Positions 9,440-22,279 of a stretch of 64,000 bases of DNA are shown here, piece after piece. Source of the DNA: Hippophae tibetana. Lineage: Eukaryota; Streptophyta; Magnoliopsida; Rosales; Elaeagnaceae. A program made the position numbers and the translations under genes. Location: positions 23,566,669-23,630,668 of the forward strand of contig CM072805.1 in NCBI GenBank assembly GCA_037013495.1. The letters run 5' to 3'. Under the pieces are notes generated by a model. That model did no database searches, was not told the DNA's origin, and saw only the letters and a program-made list of their open reading frames with translations. Numbering within the stretch: the stretch's first letter is position 1; every line of letters begins with the position of its first letter.

Positions 9440-11478
9440 TTAGTAACAATAAAAGATATAATAAATTAATAATAGTAAACAAGTGTTATCTTTTATGTTA
9501 AAAAATAGTACCACGTCAAAATTTAGAACAACTTGAATCGAAGGCCAAGCCACATACTGTCCAACCACCTCTTGGACTATGGTAGCATCAGAAGGCACAT
9601 GTAGTGGACAATCATGAAACAATGATTGATCAATTACTATTCGCCAATGATTAGGCAAATATTGATTATGAATCATCACTCAAATGTTGTACCGTTCCAA
9701 TAGCAACAAAGTCCATTGACAAAGGATGTTTCAACAAATATTTCATATTCTGTAAAAAAATTAAGTGTTATATATAAAAAATAAATAATAAGAATTTAAA
9801 AATAATAGATTATGTACACCAGAAATTAAAATCTTACCACATATGATTCATCAAATAGAGGAGGACTCCCATGTGGGGTAGCTATTGGATGTACATTCTC
9901 ACCAAAACGTTCATCGTGGTTTGATTGATGGTAAGAATGTGTAGATTGCATTGGAGAAAATGAACCACTACTTGATTGCATATGCATTCCTGGCATATAG
10001 GGAGGACCAATAGGATGACTATATCCTATACTGGATGTAGTTTGAGTGCAATGAGATTGCGTGGGTGGCATGCCTAGCATGGATGGTGGCTTATATGTCA
10101 TGGATTGTGGCATGCCTGGCATGGATGGTTGCATGCTTGGCCAATATGGCATGCCCTGGTTGTAGAATGATGTCATGCCTGACATGTGTTGTGATTGATA
10201 TTCTTTTATAGTGGCAATCTCACTAAACACTGAGGCCTTAAAGAAGTTAAGTTGTTCTTCAATTTTAGTGTACTTCTCCTTACTTACCCTTTGAGGCTTT
10301 TGTTTTGGTATGTTAAAATACTCCATATAACCATCATATTGGCTACCTCCCCTAACATAACCAGGATGCTCGCGTCTGAATGCATGATATAAAGCATCTC
10401 TCCCAAGCTCTTCGATTATTTCACCCCTGGATATGTTTTCTTGAACAACTCTCTACAAATAATAAAGCACACAAACATATCATTCATTATTACATCAATT
10501 ATTAAAAATCATTAAGAATTTTTATCAACCAAAATTACTAACCAACTTATTTAGTTGTTCTTTTCCTCACTTAGTCATCAGTCTTGAATTCTTCATTTTG
10601 GGAGTCTTTATTTCTATGTACAATTCAGTTTGGGTAACATGTCTACCCAATTCAGTTTCCTACATAAATTATGAAAAAATTATTAACAATTACATTAAAT
10701 TAAATTGAGGAAAATAAATATAAAAATATTTATAAATTAAGACAAATTAATAATACCATTCTATATCTAACTTCAAGATTTGAAGACCTCCCAATACGGT
10801 TAGGAAGAATGTTATGCATTTGTATATTCTGATGTTCTTCCCTAATAATTTGAAATTCATCTGAACGTCTATATTCCACAAAGTCTTTCCAAACTTGAGG
10901 TGTAATCCAGGGGTGTCCTTTAGGGATTTTGTAGAGATCTACCTCATCAAGTGGTTCCAAATATAGAAACACATAATTTCTTGCCAATCTGAAAGTCTTG
11001 TATTCCTTCCACACCTTATTTGCAATCTTATAACACTTAAGTTTCCAACTGTCATCGACTTTGTAACGATTCTGTAAAAACACATTACAAAAGATTAGAT
11101 ATAATACAAAAAATATATAATATATATATTGATTATAAAACATAAGAGACTTACACAAATGATTATCCATATTTTGAACTTTTTTACATCGTCAACCTGA
11201 GACCAATCATTTATATTGATTGGTATACTGGACTTCGCAAGTCGACCAATAGAGGATTTCAATTGTAGGCCATTTTTCCCTATTGGATTACCAGTACCAT
11301 CAAATAGAATAGGTATTCTATCATTTGGGTTAAGTGGAGCATCAGGTATATTCGCCCAACCTCTTCTTTTCAAATACCCCAATGGATCATTTGGATCTAC
11401 AAGCTTTGTTATCCGAGGTTCCATGAAATATCTACAAACAATGAAGAAATATAAATTACTTGACAATTTTAGGAACAT
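9440..11478 (-). pseudogene. CACTA accessory transposase (transposase-24/TNPA-like)
   Basis: The main exons are at about 11478-11160 (RITKLVDPNDPLGYLKRRGW, then NGLQLKSSIGRLAKSSIPI), 11080-10730 (WKLKCYKIANKVWKEYK, PWITPQVWKDFVEYRRSDEF) and 10326-9826. The last is a methionine/proline/serine-rich tail with repeats of the MPGMPQSM type. This domain order fits the second protein of plant CACTA elements, which binds subterminal repeats. Short AT-rich gaps between the blocks look like introns. 9440-9679 (WPSIQVVLNFDVV) probably continues the same gene. Stops are present; no intact reading frame can be given. Confidence 0.7.
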
Positions 11479-11524
11479 ACATATATATAAGAGTTATTAC
11501 AACAATATATAACATACGTTATGT

Positions 11525-14517
11525 TTAATTAGGTTGTTGATCATATACATATATTCCTTCACAATCACTTCGAGCCCATGACAAAGAATCATCATTATCA
11601 ACTAGATCATCACGTACATTAGGCAATTTATTTGAGAAATTACTAATATTGGTTAATGTATCAAGCATAGGGTCATCATCTTCTACAATATCACAATGGT
11701 AAAACTCTTTTTGTGGAAGCATTAATATAACATACCATCTTGGATCAATTTGATTGCTCACGTAAAATACTTGTTTTGCATGAAGTGATAACGTGAAAGG
11801 ATCATCAGTGTGACTTATCTTGGATAAACATCTTTTGAACTGGAAAATTGCATAATTTGTGCAACCATCTTCACACCACTATTTTGATTTACTCAGACTT
11901 TGTCCCTAGCTTGAATCGTAAACCTCGATCTATTTATTATGAAACTATGAAATGATTTGACATCGAAATTTGGCCCATGTGCAAGCCATTGTAAACTTTC
12001 TAATATTTTATGATTGGGTTTCTTGAGTTCATCATGAATCTATGTATACAAAAACATGAAATGCATTTAGAGAAAAGTTTTAAAACATTGAATAGATCTA
12101 GGAACATACATGCATGAATTTTTATTTGTGATATTTACATGGTTGCGAAACCAATTAATAAGTTCTCGCTTATGTTCATCATACAACCATTTTTCTCCTC
12201 CTTTTTTTTATAACGAGGATCGATCTTCAATAAGTTTAAATGCATCCTATAATGTTATTAAATATATATGAATTTATATATAATCATTAATAGTTAAATA
12301 AAAAAATGGTTTTTGCAATCATGAAACAATGAACATCACTTACCAAAATGATTCGGTGTGCTTTTTCCCATCGACTGTGATCAATAAATAATTTCTTACT
12401 TCCACCAAACATAGGGTTACCTACTTGGATCATGTGACGTTCTAAGAACAACTTGTACGTAGGATTCCCAATTTTAGTGAAACCACTAAAGTATTCAGAA
12501 CAAAACTCAATGGCATATTCAGCAATTTATCGTTCCATCATGCATCCTTCAGGTCAATTTCTATTATGTACAAACCCTTTATGGACTTGCATATATCTCT
12601 CAAAAGGATACATCCACCTTAAGTAAGTAGGACCACAGAACTGAACCTCTCGAAGTAAATGAACACACAAGTGAATCATTATATCGAAGAAAGAAGAAGG
12701 AAAATATTTTTCAATTAGACACAAAGTTTCTACAACATCTTTCTGTAAAGAATTTAACTCGCCAACTGATATAGATTTTTTGCATATTGTATTGAAGAAT
12801 GAACAAAGCTAAATTATTGATAATCGAACATGTTTTGGAAGAATTGATCTAATAGCAACTAGTAATAACTATTGCATTAAGATATGACAGTCATGTGATT
12901 TCAATCCATATAATTTCTTATCGGTGATAGACACAAAATTTCTTAAGTTGGATGAGTAAAAATCAGGAATTCCACACCCCTCAAACATTTACAAAACACA
13001 TCCTTCTCTTTTGTTGACATTGTATATGATACTGGTGGTAAGTATGTTCAATTCTTATCATTTTCCTCCCTTGGTTCCAATTCAGGTCGTATGCCTAGTT
13101 TCCTTAAATTCAATCTTGCCTTAATTCCATACTTTGTTTTTCTAGGTATATTAAATAAAGTATCAATCAAGCTCTCACATACATTTTTCTCAATGTGCAT
13201 AACATCTAAGATGTGATGAATGTGTAGGTCTTTCTAATAAGGTAATTCCCAAAATATTGATTTTTTTCCACCAACCATGGTAAGTCGGTTCAAACTCTTT
13301 TTCATTTTCACCCATTTCATTAGTTGACCTCTTTCATTTCCCTACCTTAGTGAGTTTTCTTTTCATCTTTACATATCGTTTGAATGTCATACCATTCAAT
13401 TGCCTTCATATCTCAACACCTCACATAGGTCGAGTTGCATGATCATGATCTTCTTCACCATAAAATGATTTCATTTGGTATCTAAACTTGTATCCAGATG
13501 GAAAAAATCTTCTATGTCTTCTATAAGACATCTTTCATCCGTGAACAAGATAAGTTACAGAAGTTCCATCACTACATATAGGGCATCCCTTGTAACCTTT
13601 TGTTGCATGTCCTGATAAGTTTCCATAGGTAGGAAAATCATTAATTGTCCATAAAATGACTCCCTTCAAGTTAAAGTGTTCTTCTTTATGTGCATCGTAA
13701 ACATTTACACCATCATTCCACAACGTCTTTAAATCATCTATCAGAGGCTGTAAATATATATCAATATCAACATCGGGTTGTATCGGTCCTGAGATCAATA
13801 ATGTTAACATCATGAATTTTATTTTCACACACAACCAGGGAGGAAGGTTGTATATTACCATAATTACTGGCCAACAACTATATCAATTACTAAGGGAACT
13901 ATGAGGATTAATTCCATCAGTAGTAATGGCAAGATGAAGATTGTGCGGATCAGATGAAAATTGAGATAAATTATCTACTACTTTCCAATTTGGAGAATCT
14001 GAAGGATGACGTAGCACCCCGTCATCAGATCGATTATATGAATGCCAAGTCAACATATTTAATGTATCTTTACTATTGAACAACCTTTGAAAGCAAGGAA
14101 TCAGAGGAAAGTACCGAAGAACCTTTGTAGGCATGCCTTTCTTATGTGTTGTCTCATTTGTACCATAGGACAATCATCTAATGTCTCGTATTATTTTCTC
14201 TAAAGAATGCAATAATTTGGACAAGCGTGAATCTTATGATATTCCATTCCATATCGACTAAGAGATTTCTTCACTTCATACATTGAAGATGGCAATTCAA
14301 TACCCTCAGGAAACATATCCACTAGTAGATTTAGTAATTTTGTGAATCCCTTGTCAGAAAAACCATGTTTTGCCTTCACATTGTACAAATGAACCAATCT
14401 CGACATTTTAGTGTATTTTTTGCATTTTGGATACAACGGTTTTTCTGCATCTTCTATAAGTTTTTTAAAGGTTTTGGGATCATCCTCGTGTAATTCATCT
14501 TCAACACCATGAAACAT
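11525..14517 (-). pseudogene. CACTA transposase TNP2
   Basis: Minus-strand blocks in order: MFHGVEDELHEDDPKTFKKL and MSRLVHLYNVKAKHGFSDKGF (14517-14200); YGTNETTHKKGMPTKVLRYF and MLTWHSYNRSDDGVLRHPSD (14173-13883); VIYNLPPWLCVK and ATKGYKGCPIC (13861-13535). Then DUF4218-type text near 12500-12690 (MIHLCVHLLREVQFCGP and PEGCMMER), and a C-terminal DUF4216-like end (DPRWYVILMLPQKEFYH, 11761-11525). This is the usual TNP2 order, the catalytic transposase that acts on the CACTA ends. Frame breaks occur at several points (for example near 14190 and 13870), so it is inactive. It is divergently placed with respect to the SIRE gag it interrupts. Confidence 0.88.
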
Positions 14518-14664
14518 ATTTTCTATCTGTACATTATGATAAGATGTATGTAATCCACTATAGCGTCGGTTCTACACCGAACCAACTTTAAATTCATTAT
14601 AAGTCGATTTTTTGGAAAAAACTGACTTTACACGGCGACTTAAATACCCCTTTTTGTATTAGTG

Positions 14665-16155
14665 ATTGGAATCAAAAGGGTATTAATGTTATTTTCAATA
14701 ATGTGTCTACATATGAGTTTCATCGTATTTCTCATGTTAAAACTACTAAGCATGCTCAGGATATTTTGGAGAATATCTAAATGAAAAAATATGAGACTTT
14801 TTGAATTTTATGCGAGATTATGTGATATTACTAACAATTATGCCAATCTTAGAGATATAATTGATGATTCCATGATAGTTCAAAAGGTTCTTTGCTTGCT
14901 ACCAAATTACTTCCATTTTTGAAAATAAGGATGTTGATAATATCAAAATAGAAGAACTTATTGGACCACTTCAAACCTTTTAGATGAGCTTTCGTCCTGC
15001 CACAAAGAACAAACATATTGCCTTAAAAAATGCTTTGATTGAATAAGGTGATAATGAAAAAGAAGAATTAACACTCTTAAGCAGAAGACTGAACAAAATC
15101 TTCAACAGAAAGAATCCTCAAAACAAATGACAATTAAGCTGTCAAAAGGATCAGAATCCGAGAGAATTCAAATCTGTGAGTTATGATGGTAAGAAATCTA
15201 AAAGCACTAGACCTCAATGTTTTGAATGTATGGATTTTAGTCACTTTGTAATTGAACATACAAATAAGAAGAATAACACTAGAAGAGTGTTCAACATTGC
15301 ATTAACTAACTCACAAAGTGATAACAACAATCCAGTTGATTCAGAAAATGGTGACACCAATTTCCTAACATTAGTCCCAAAAATTGGTAAAGTTGTCAAA
15401 GAGTTCGTAATATGTAAAAGAGATATAGATAAGTTGCTTCTAAAAGTAAGTGAACTCAATGGAAAATTGAAATCTTATGAATTAAATTCATCAGTATTGG
15501 AAAAACAAATCTTGATTTAGGTGTACATACTCATAATCTCAATTCAAGTCTTGTAGGTTTAGAATAGAAAAAATAAAATTTGATGTAGGAACTTGAACAA
15601 TCCAAGGAAGTTATGAAAAGGTTAACAATTGAAGTTAAAAGGTTGAACAAATTTCTTGACTACAAAAAACCTTTTGGAGACAAGATAGGGCTAGGCTATA
15701 TAGATGAGAATTCTACGCTATCATCCTCAAAAACAACTCAGTTTGTAAAACCCTTAAACATTTCTTCCATAAAGAATTCAAATATAGCTTTAACATCAAA
15801 GACTACTATGGTAAAGCCTCTTAACACTACTCTTAATGTTATTCATTATGCACAAAGAATAGTTTCAGTAGTGATTGAAAAACATGTTAAGTTTGTGCCT
15901 ATTTGTCATCATTGTGGTAGGATAGATCATATTCCATCACATTATAGATTTATTTTGACATATCCACATTTTAACAATGCTTTTCATGCACGATATTCTA
16001 GAATTATTTTTCATCATCCATATATGAATGCTAAATCTCCATTAATGATGAAAAAGAAAAGAAATTTTCAAAATAAGGATAAATCCAAAAACTTATCTAA
16101 ATTAATTGAATCCAAACCCAAAAATATAATGAGACCCAAATTAAAGAAAGCTTAA
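14665..16155 (+). pseudogene. SIRE-like gag, 3' piece
   Basis: It resumes at the right edge of the CACTA element with DWNQKGINVIFNNVSTYEFH and VKTTKHAQDILENI, the mid-gag region. A degenerate zinc knuckle CFECMDFSHFVIEH follows near 15218, then a frame with LDYKKPFGDKIGLGYIDE (from about 15655) and a second knuckle-like CHHCGRIDHIPSHY near 15904. Several stops break it (near 14780, 15050, 15520 and 15568). The same text family recurs at 56197-57217, showing two copies of one element family in the window. No protease or pol follows here. Confidence 0.8.
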
Positions 16156-18144
16156 GTTAGGAAATATCGTCCTTTTTTAGTCAATTGATCATCCTTTTTT
16201 CACCTAGAAATTATTATTTTATGCTTGATTGACCCTAGGTGAACATATTAGTTTAATTGCTTGATTTTAATTTTAATTTTACTTTTTCTTTTTATCTTAG
16301 TTTGTTTTGTTTATTTTTTTAAATTACTTGAAGAAGTATAATTATTTGAACATTGAAATAAACTACAAATATAATTTAAAATCACAAAGAAAATATTTTC
16401 TAAATCAATTAATTATTCATTGTATAATTGAGTATCTTTTTTGTGCATTTATATTTTCATACATTTTGTGATCGATGTTAATAATAACTCACTTTCAGAC
16501 TCATTGGACACAATTGTATTCCATGGTTGAAATTTATGATTGATTATGTGAATATTTATGGACTTAGATAACCTTGACTGCTAGAATTGTATTTGAGCTC
16601 TCTCTTTCATTTTACAAAATGCTACTATAGAGAAATACCTAGTTTTAAGAAAACTACCTACTATGATGTGTGAAGCTATCGTAGTGAGTAGAGAGGACAA
16701 TCCCACAACTAGTATAAAATTCATCGTGCTAGGTTTTTGGTTTGTGCATATTTTCTTAACAAAATCAATAGAAATAGAAAGTACAAAAGAACTTATATGC
16801 ACAAAAAGAAGGAACTACAAATGGTTATGTAAAAAGGAACAATAAATAACCAATCTCCCGTATTAAAAACAATAATAATACAAGAGGAAAATATAAAACA
16901 AATTACTAAGCTCTCTCTTACTTAGTAAACTTTTATGTTGTGAAAGTTTGAATTCAACCACAATTATTTCATGATTGATGATGCTTTCTTCTTTAAATCC
17001 TTTTATAACTAATCATGAATGGATAAATTGACATACCGTTGTAGTTCCAATATTTTTCATACTTAAAGTACTTGTTGATATGTCACCATATGTGTTGAAA
17101 AATGTTTACGTGTCTTACTAGAATACTCATGTATACAGTAAATAATTTAATCTTATTGGAGAAAAAACTTTATTTCAAAATTGATTATGTGAGTGGATTT
17201 CATGTCTAAATAAATCTATATATAAAAGGGGTATTTTTATGTTTGTCTCTATGATTATGGGTGTTTATTTGAAATTTTTGTGTTATTATAAGACATAGGA
17301 GGAGTTTTTAAAAAACTTTGGGTTTATGATGCTCAATCAATCAATGATGAACTAGTTTGATCGATGTATGAATGTTTATTGATCGACATTAATCTCGATC
17401 GATCAATTGAGTTCAGTTTAAATACATTCCTCTTTTTTTCTCAGCCTTGTACAAACCTTAAGCCTCTTTCTCAACCCCTTTTCTCATTTTCACTCACAAT
17501 CATACCAAATTCACTCATTTTTGTCCCCAAAATACTTAGAATTGAATACTATTTCATTTTCATGCATCAATCTAAATAAAAAACACATTTTTGGAAAAAC
17601 ATTATTATAATTTATTTCCCCCAATTTTCTTATTTTCCCTCCAGACAAATACCTTTTGTGAGCTAGTTTTTACAATCCCTTCCCAACAACAATTTCCTGA
17701 TCTTGATTTTGCATTTTGGTTGGAAAATTGCAATAGTTTGTGTAACTTTTCATACTAGGGGTATTTTTTCTTTTTGGATTCTATCTCGATTTTTACAATG
17801 AATGCCTAACGTCTTGAACTACCTCCTAGTAATCTAGTTCTACATTCCTTCCAATAGTGGGATGATCAATCCAAATAAGGGTATAACACTACTTTCTCTA
17901 GACATCTATATTTATTAGAAAGTGGGATTACCTAGATAGAATTTCATGAATTAGGAATTACCCTTATCATTAGGGCTCTAAGTTAACAATCACTATTTAC
18001 ATCAACCAAATTGTGTTGCCCATCCCTGGTCCATGAATTCTATGCAAACATTGACTCCATAATTCGTCACTCAAGACCTATGAGCTACAAAGTTTTTGTA
18101 CAAAATAAAACTATTGACATCAAACCGTAGAGAATCAACATTTT
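16156..18144. other. Non-coding stretch, possibly part of a second LTR element
   Basis: No coding domain is seen. Around 17330-17420 there is a cluster of GATCGAT and ATCGATC words next to a TTTAAATAC box (from about 17427), resembling the promoter part of an LTR. 18145-18775 downstream reads like a gag-type gene, so a separate decayed LTR element may lie here. Boundaries were not found. Confidence 0.35.
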
Positions 18145-18775
18145 TTGTCCATTATGAATATTGAGGATTTTAGTTTTAAAGTAGTAAGGTATAACATCCC
18201 TACTAAATATTTATTAAACGAACTTTTGGGTTCACCTAATTTTGATCTTAGTACTAAACATTTATTTATCTTGGGTGAGTTCACTCCTTTTTATCGAGTG
18301 TTAAATAAAATGGCTTGTGCTAACTTACTCCCTTCAAAGCACTTATATGAGATTGGTTTCCTACATGCAAATATATTATATTGCATTGGAAAAGGAATTG
18401 CATTCAATATGGGTTTAGTAATTCAGGACGTGATCATAAACCAATCTTAGATAGTTAACTTGAAGATTGGTCTTCTGTAGGGATGTATTATCACCCAAAT
18501 GATACTAGATATGGGTATGCCACACACATAGGATTCATATATTGTTTGCTTTATGAGTGACATTGAAAATTCAACAATATCAAGATCATATGCTCAAACT
18601 TCTAAGAGATGTTTATACCAATAGAGTAGCATCCGATGCAGGTGATATTTTTAAGGATGAAGAAATGAAAAATATACATGCTTCTGAACCTTCACGTCAG
18701 TACTCATTAGAAAAAGAAATGCGTGCAAGAATGGAAATTTTGGAACATAAAATGACTACTATGAATGAATGCTAA
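18145..18775 (+). pseudogene. Plant transposon-associated protein fragment (gag-like)
   Basis: The first open frame (18145-18450) contains FSFKVVRYNIPTKYLLNELL and ANLLPSKHLYEIGFLHANIL followed by YCIGKGIAFNMG. This resembles the domain annotated as putative plant transposon protein in large-retrotransposon derivatives, where a conserved LLPSxH...LLYCI...N motif occurs. A second frame (18557-18775) is charged and may form a coiled coil (KEMRARMEILEHKM). Stops separate the two. Assignment rests on motif resemblance only. Confidence 0.4.
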
Positions 18776-19092
18776 AAAGTAGTGTTTTACATAATTAAGG
18801 ACATCCATTCAAAGTATGTGGTTTCCTCCTGGAGGACAATGATTTATTTTTGTGATATTTTGTCTTATTTTATTAGTGTGTTTGGAAATAAATTTAGTTT
18901 GTTTTTTAAGTGTAATTGAAATGGTTTGTAATGTGAAAAAAATTATATAATTCAATACATTTTATGGTTGAATCATCTTTCTATGTCTATCTCTAGTATG
19001 TGTTTATTATTTGTATAACAAAAGGAAAGAAAAAAAATAGTATAAAAAATTTGGAACTTTAATTGAAACATAAAAAAAGGGATAATTAATTT

Positions 19093-19371
19093 AGGGGAAA
19101 TATTTTGAATTACTTTGAATTTTGTTCAAACATTTCACATAGGGGGAATTAATTTTTAATTTTCATCATTTGTTTAATCCTTTTTTAAATACTGTTCTCG
19201 TTTCTATTATTAGATACATTGAACTATTATGAACAATGAGTCTTTTGAGACAAGTTGTTTGTCTATTGGTGGTTTTTTCAATGTAAACAAGATTTGTCAA
19301 GATATTAGCGAAGATGGTTCAACGGATTATAGAATAGTTCCACTATGTAATATTTTTCCTATAATTTTTGA
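19093..19371 (+). repeat. Left copy of a duplication flanking the organelle insert
   Basis: This stretch is repeated in direct orientation at 23869-24121. Shared words include TTTTTAATTTTCATCATTT, GACAAGTTGTTT, GTAAACAAGATTTGTCAAG and TTTTCCTATAA. Similarity ends at 19371, exactly where psbD-like sequence begins. Confidence 0.8.
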
Positions 19372-19954
19372 GATATTTCCTATAGACAAGTTTGGTTGGT
19401 TCCTTGCACCAAGTTTTGGTATAGCAACTATATTTCAATTCATCCTCTTTTTCCAAGGGTTTCATAATTGGACATCGAACCCATTTCATATGATGGGAGT
19501 TGCCAGGGTATTGGGTGTTGCATTGCTATACTTTATTCATGGTGCTACCATAGAAAACACTTTATTTGAGGATGGTGATGGTGTAAACACATTCCATGAT
19601 TTTAACCCAACTCAAGCTAAAGATACTTATTCAATGGTTATCGCTAAGCACTTTTGGTCCTAAATCTTTGGGGTTGCTATTTCCAATGAACATTAGTTAC
19701 ATTTATTTATGTTATGTGTACCAGTAACTGGTTTATGGATGAGTGATTTTATAGTAGTCAGTCTAGCCCTGAATCTACTAGCCTATGACTTCTTTTCTCA
19801 AGGAATTCGTGTAGTGAAGGATCCTAATTTTGAGACTTTCTACACCAAAAATATTCTCTAAACAAAGGTATTCATGCTCGGATGGTAGCTCAAGATTAAC
19901 CTCATTAAAACCTTATATTCCTTGAGGAAGTTATATCACGTGGAAACGCTTTTA
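19372..19954 (+). pseudogene. psbD: psbD (photosystem II D2) fragment, plastid-derived
   Basis: Translation gives [40 protein letters not shown] and [19 protein letters not shown], then, with stops, [10 protein letters not shown]. This is the C-terminal half of the D2 reaction-centre protein with many missense changes and stops (near 19662 and 19859). The end overlaps the psbC start, as in plastid genomes. A nuclear or transferred copy is indicated by the decay. The 5' half of psbD is absent: the match begins right at the end of the flanking duplication. Confidence 0.93.
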
Positions 19955-21376
19955 ATGGAACTTTAGCTTTAGCTTGTTGTGACCAAGAAACCATCAGTTT
20001 TGCTTGGTGGGCCGAGAATGCCCTACTTATCAATTTCTATAGTAAATTGTTGGGGGTTCATGTAACCCATGCCGAATTAATCATATTATGGGCTGGAGCA
20101 ACAAACCTAATTGAAGTGGCTCATTTTGTGCTTGAGAAGCCTATGTATGAACAAGGATTAATTTTACTTCCCCACCTAGCTACTCTAGGTTGAGGGGTAG
20201 GTCTTGAAAGGGAAGTTCTAGAAATCTTTTCATACTTTATGTCTAGAGTACTTCACTTAATTTCCTCTACAGTATTAGGCTTTGGTGGTATTTATCATAC
20301 ACTTCTAGGACCTAAGACTCTTGAAGAATCTTTTCCATTTTTCAGTTATGTATGCAAAGATAGAAATAAAATTACTACAATTTTGGGTATTCACTTCATC
20401 TTGTTAGGTATAGGTGATTTTTTTCTAGTGTTCAAGGCTTTTTATTTTAGGGATGTATATGATACTTGGGCTACTGGAGGGGGAGATGTATGAAAAATTA
20501 CCAACTTGACCCTTATCCCAAGTATTATATTTGGTTATTTACTAAAATCCCTCATTGAAGGAGAATGGCGGATTTTTCAGTGTGGACGATAGAGAAGATA
20601 TAATTGGAAGGCATATATGGTTAGGGTCAATTTGTATACTTGGTGAAATTTGGGATATCTTAACCAAACCCTTTGTATGGGCTCATCATGCACTTGCATG
20701 GTCTAGATATGCAAGATTCCACCAATTATACAAATGGACCCTAACCATATATGACCTCCAATTATATCTTCTAAATCGTCCACACTGAAAATCCATCATT
20801 CTCCTTCAAAGGAGGATATTAGTAAATAACCAAATATAATGCTTGGGTTAGTGATTTTTATAGGCCCACTAGACCATAAGCTTCTCAAGCTCAAGCATTT
20901 ACTTTTCTAGTTAGAGATCAACGTCTTTGGGATAACGTAGGATCCTCTTAAGGACCTACCAGTTTAGGTAAATATTTAATGCATTCCTCGACTGGTGAAG
21001 TTATTTTTAGAGGAGAAACTATGCATTTTTAGGATCTACGTGCTCCCTAGTTATAGCCTCTAAGGGGTCCTAATGGTAGATTTTAGTAGGTTGAAAAAAG
21101 ACATATAGCCTTGGTAATAAATGTCTTCTGCGGAATATATGACTTATGCCCCTGAAGGTTCCTTAAATTCCATAGGTGTTATAGCTACTAAGATTAATAC
21201 AGTCAATTATGTCTCTCATAGAATTTGGTTAGCTACCTATCATTTTGTTCTAGGATTTTTCTTATTTTTAGGCCATTTATGGCACGTTGAAAAGGCTCAT
21301 GAAGCTTCCACAAGATTTGAAAAAAAAGTTGATCATGATTTTAAACCTATTTTTTTCATGACTCCTCTTAACTAAT
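19940..21376 (+). pseudogene. psbC: psbC (CP43) pseudogene, plastid-derived, internally rearranged
   Basis: It begins with the conserved GTG-type start overlapping psbD (19940-19942), here followed by a one-base deletion. Clear CP43 text follows: [60 protein letters not shown]. The C-terminus [31 protein letters not shown] and FFMTPLN ends at a stop at 21374-21376. Between about 20517 and 20847 the gene carries an inverted duplication that replaces about 35 codons of the normal sequence. Numerous stops and missense changes exclude function. The trnS gene expected just downstream in plastid DNA was not found. Confidence 0.93.
20517..20847. repeat. psbC: Inverted duplication inside the psbC pseudogene
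   Basis: 20517-20664 and 20699-20847 are reverse complements with a 34-bp spacer; for example TATTTGGTTATTTACTAA at about 20529 pairs with TTAGTAAATAACCAAATA at about 20819. The arms are about 148 bp and highly similar. The left arm is in the correct psbC order, so the right arm is the added copy. Confidence 0.9.
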
Positions 21377-22279
21377 AATTAAGACGATAGATCTATTTAA
21401 AAGGTATTCCCTTTTTCCTTTCTTTTCAACTCATTTGTATAATTTTATTCATTATATTAAGAATTCTCCTTTTCTCTTTTTTTTCTTCTAAATTTGCCTC
21501 TTCCCTTCCTCTTTAAACATTTCGACAAACTCAAGTCCTATTTCCTCTTCTTTCAGCATCATTTCTCCTTTGAGAAGAATTTCCTCTTCTTCTTTCGGTG
21601 GAGCTTCCTCTCTAGGTTATTCTTGCAGCATTATCCTTTTATTTAATTATTCTTCCCGCCTTGGGAAAATTCAAAACGTAGGGGCTATGATCATCTAGTG
21701 GGAAGGATCCTCCTCATAAATCCATATAGTTTTAATAGCTTTAATTTTAGTGATGGTAGAGAGATGTTGGAAATCAGACACTTCCTTGGCCCAGCATGTT
21801 AACACCAGAGTGTGACTACGAAGCAATTTAAAACTCCTATTTTTCATTGGACTTCTTGTTCATTCGTCACATTGATTTTTCCTTCTTCTATGAAATCTTG
21901 GATTCTCAAAGTATATCTTGCATCTGTCGCATGACATGGTCCCCTTTCATTGGGGAATAATAATTTTTTTCCCATTCCTTCCACCCCCAGATACATACAT
22001 ACTTTTCTTTCTTTCTCCTATAAAGACTCATTTCTTGAATCTTAGATTTTATCTTTCTTATTTACTCTTACTACTATCACTTTATAAATCGGGTTGGTGT
22101 AAAAAAATCATAACGTATGAGGGTTATACACTTGAAAAAAAAGGTTTGTCATATAATTTTGACAATTACAAAAAGAAATAAGTGTATCCCTCTTCCTTAG
22201 TGTCTTTCCCTTTTTGTTATTCAGGAACAAACACTTTGCTTAATTATTTATAATCCCAACCCAATTTTTCCCTACTAAC
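21377..22279. other. Unassigned DNA between plastid and mitochondrial gene relics
   Basis: The stretch is pyrimidine-rich in parts (21400-21640). It contains no gene I recognise, neither the plastid trnS/psbZ expected after psbC nor a known mitochondrial gene. It could be mitochondrial intergenic DNA lying between a plastid-derived tract and rpl16. Confidence 0.45.

Larger units (their letters stand above)
7055..14664 (-). mobile_element. CACTA (En/Spm) DNA transposon, autonomous-type but decayed
   Basis: The ends are CACTACTACAAAAATGGG at 7055 and the inverted GTATTAGTG at 14656-14664, so both terminate in CACTA/TAGTG. Subterminal regions at both ends hold repeated AAAGTCGGTT and AACCGACTTT words in both orientations, the expected transposase-binding arrays. 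Flanking 3-mers are ACT and ATT, a target duplication with one mismatch. The gag of the host retroelement resumes right after the right end, confirming an insertion. On the minus strand it carries TNP2, a TNPA/transposase-24 protein and a Ulp1-type protease, in that order. All have stops or unspliced breaks. Confidence 0.9.

Noticed and set aside
19372-21376. Functional photosystem II genes, or the window being plastid DNA
   Set aside because: Both psbD and psbC relics are truncated or rearranged and carry many stops; all surroundings are nuclear transposons.
21377-22279. Plastid trnS-UGA/psbZ/trnG expected after psbC
   Set aside because: I looked for these on both strands and saw no tRNA arms or PsbZ-like frame.
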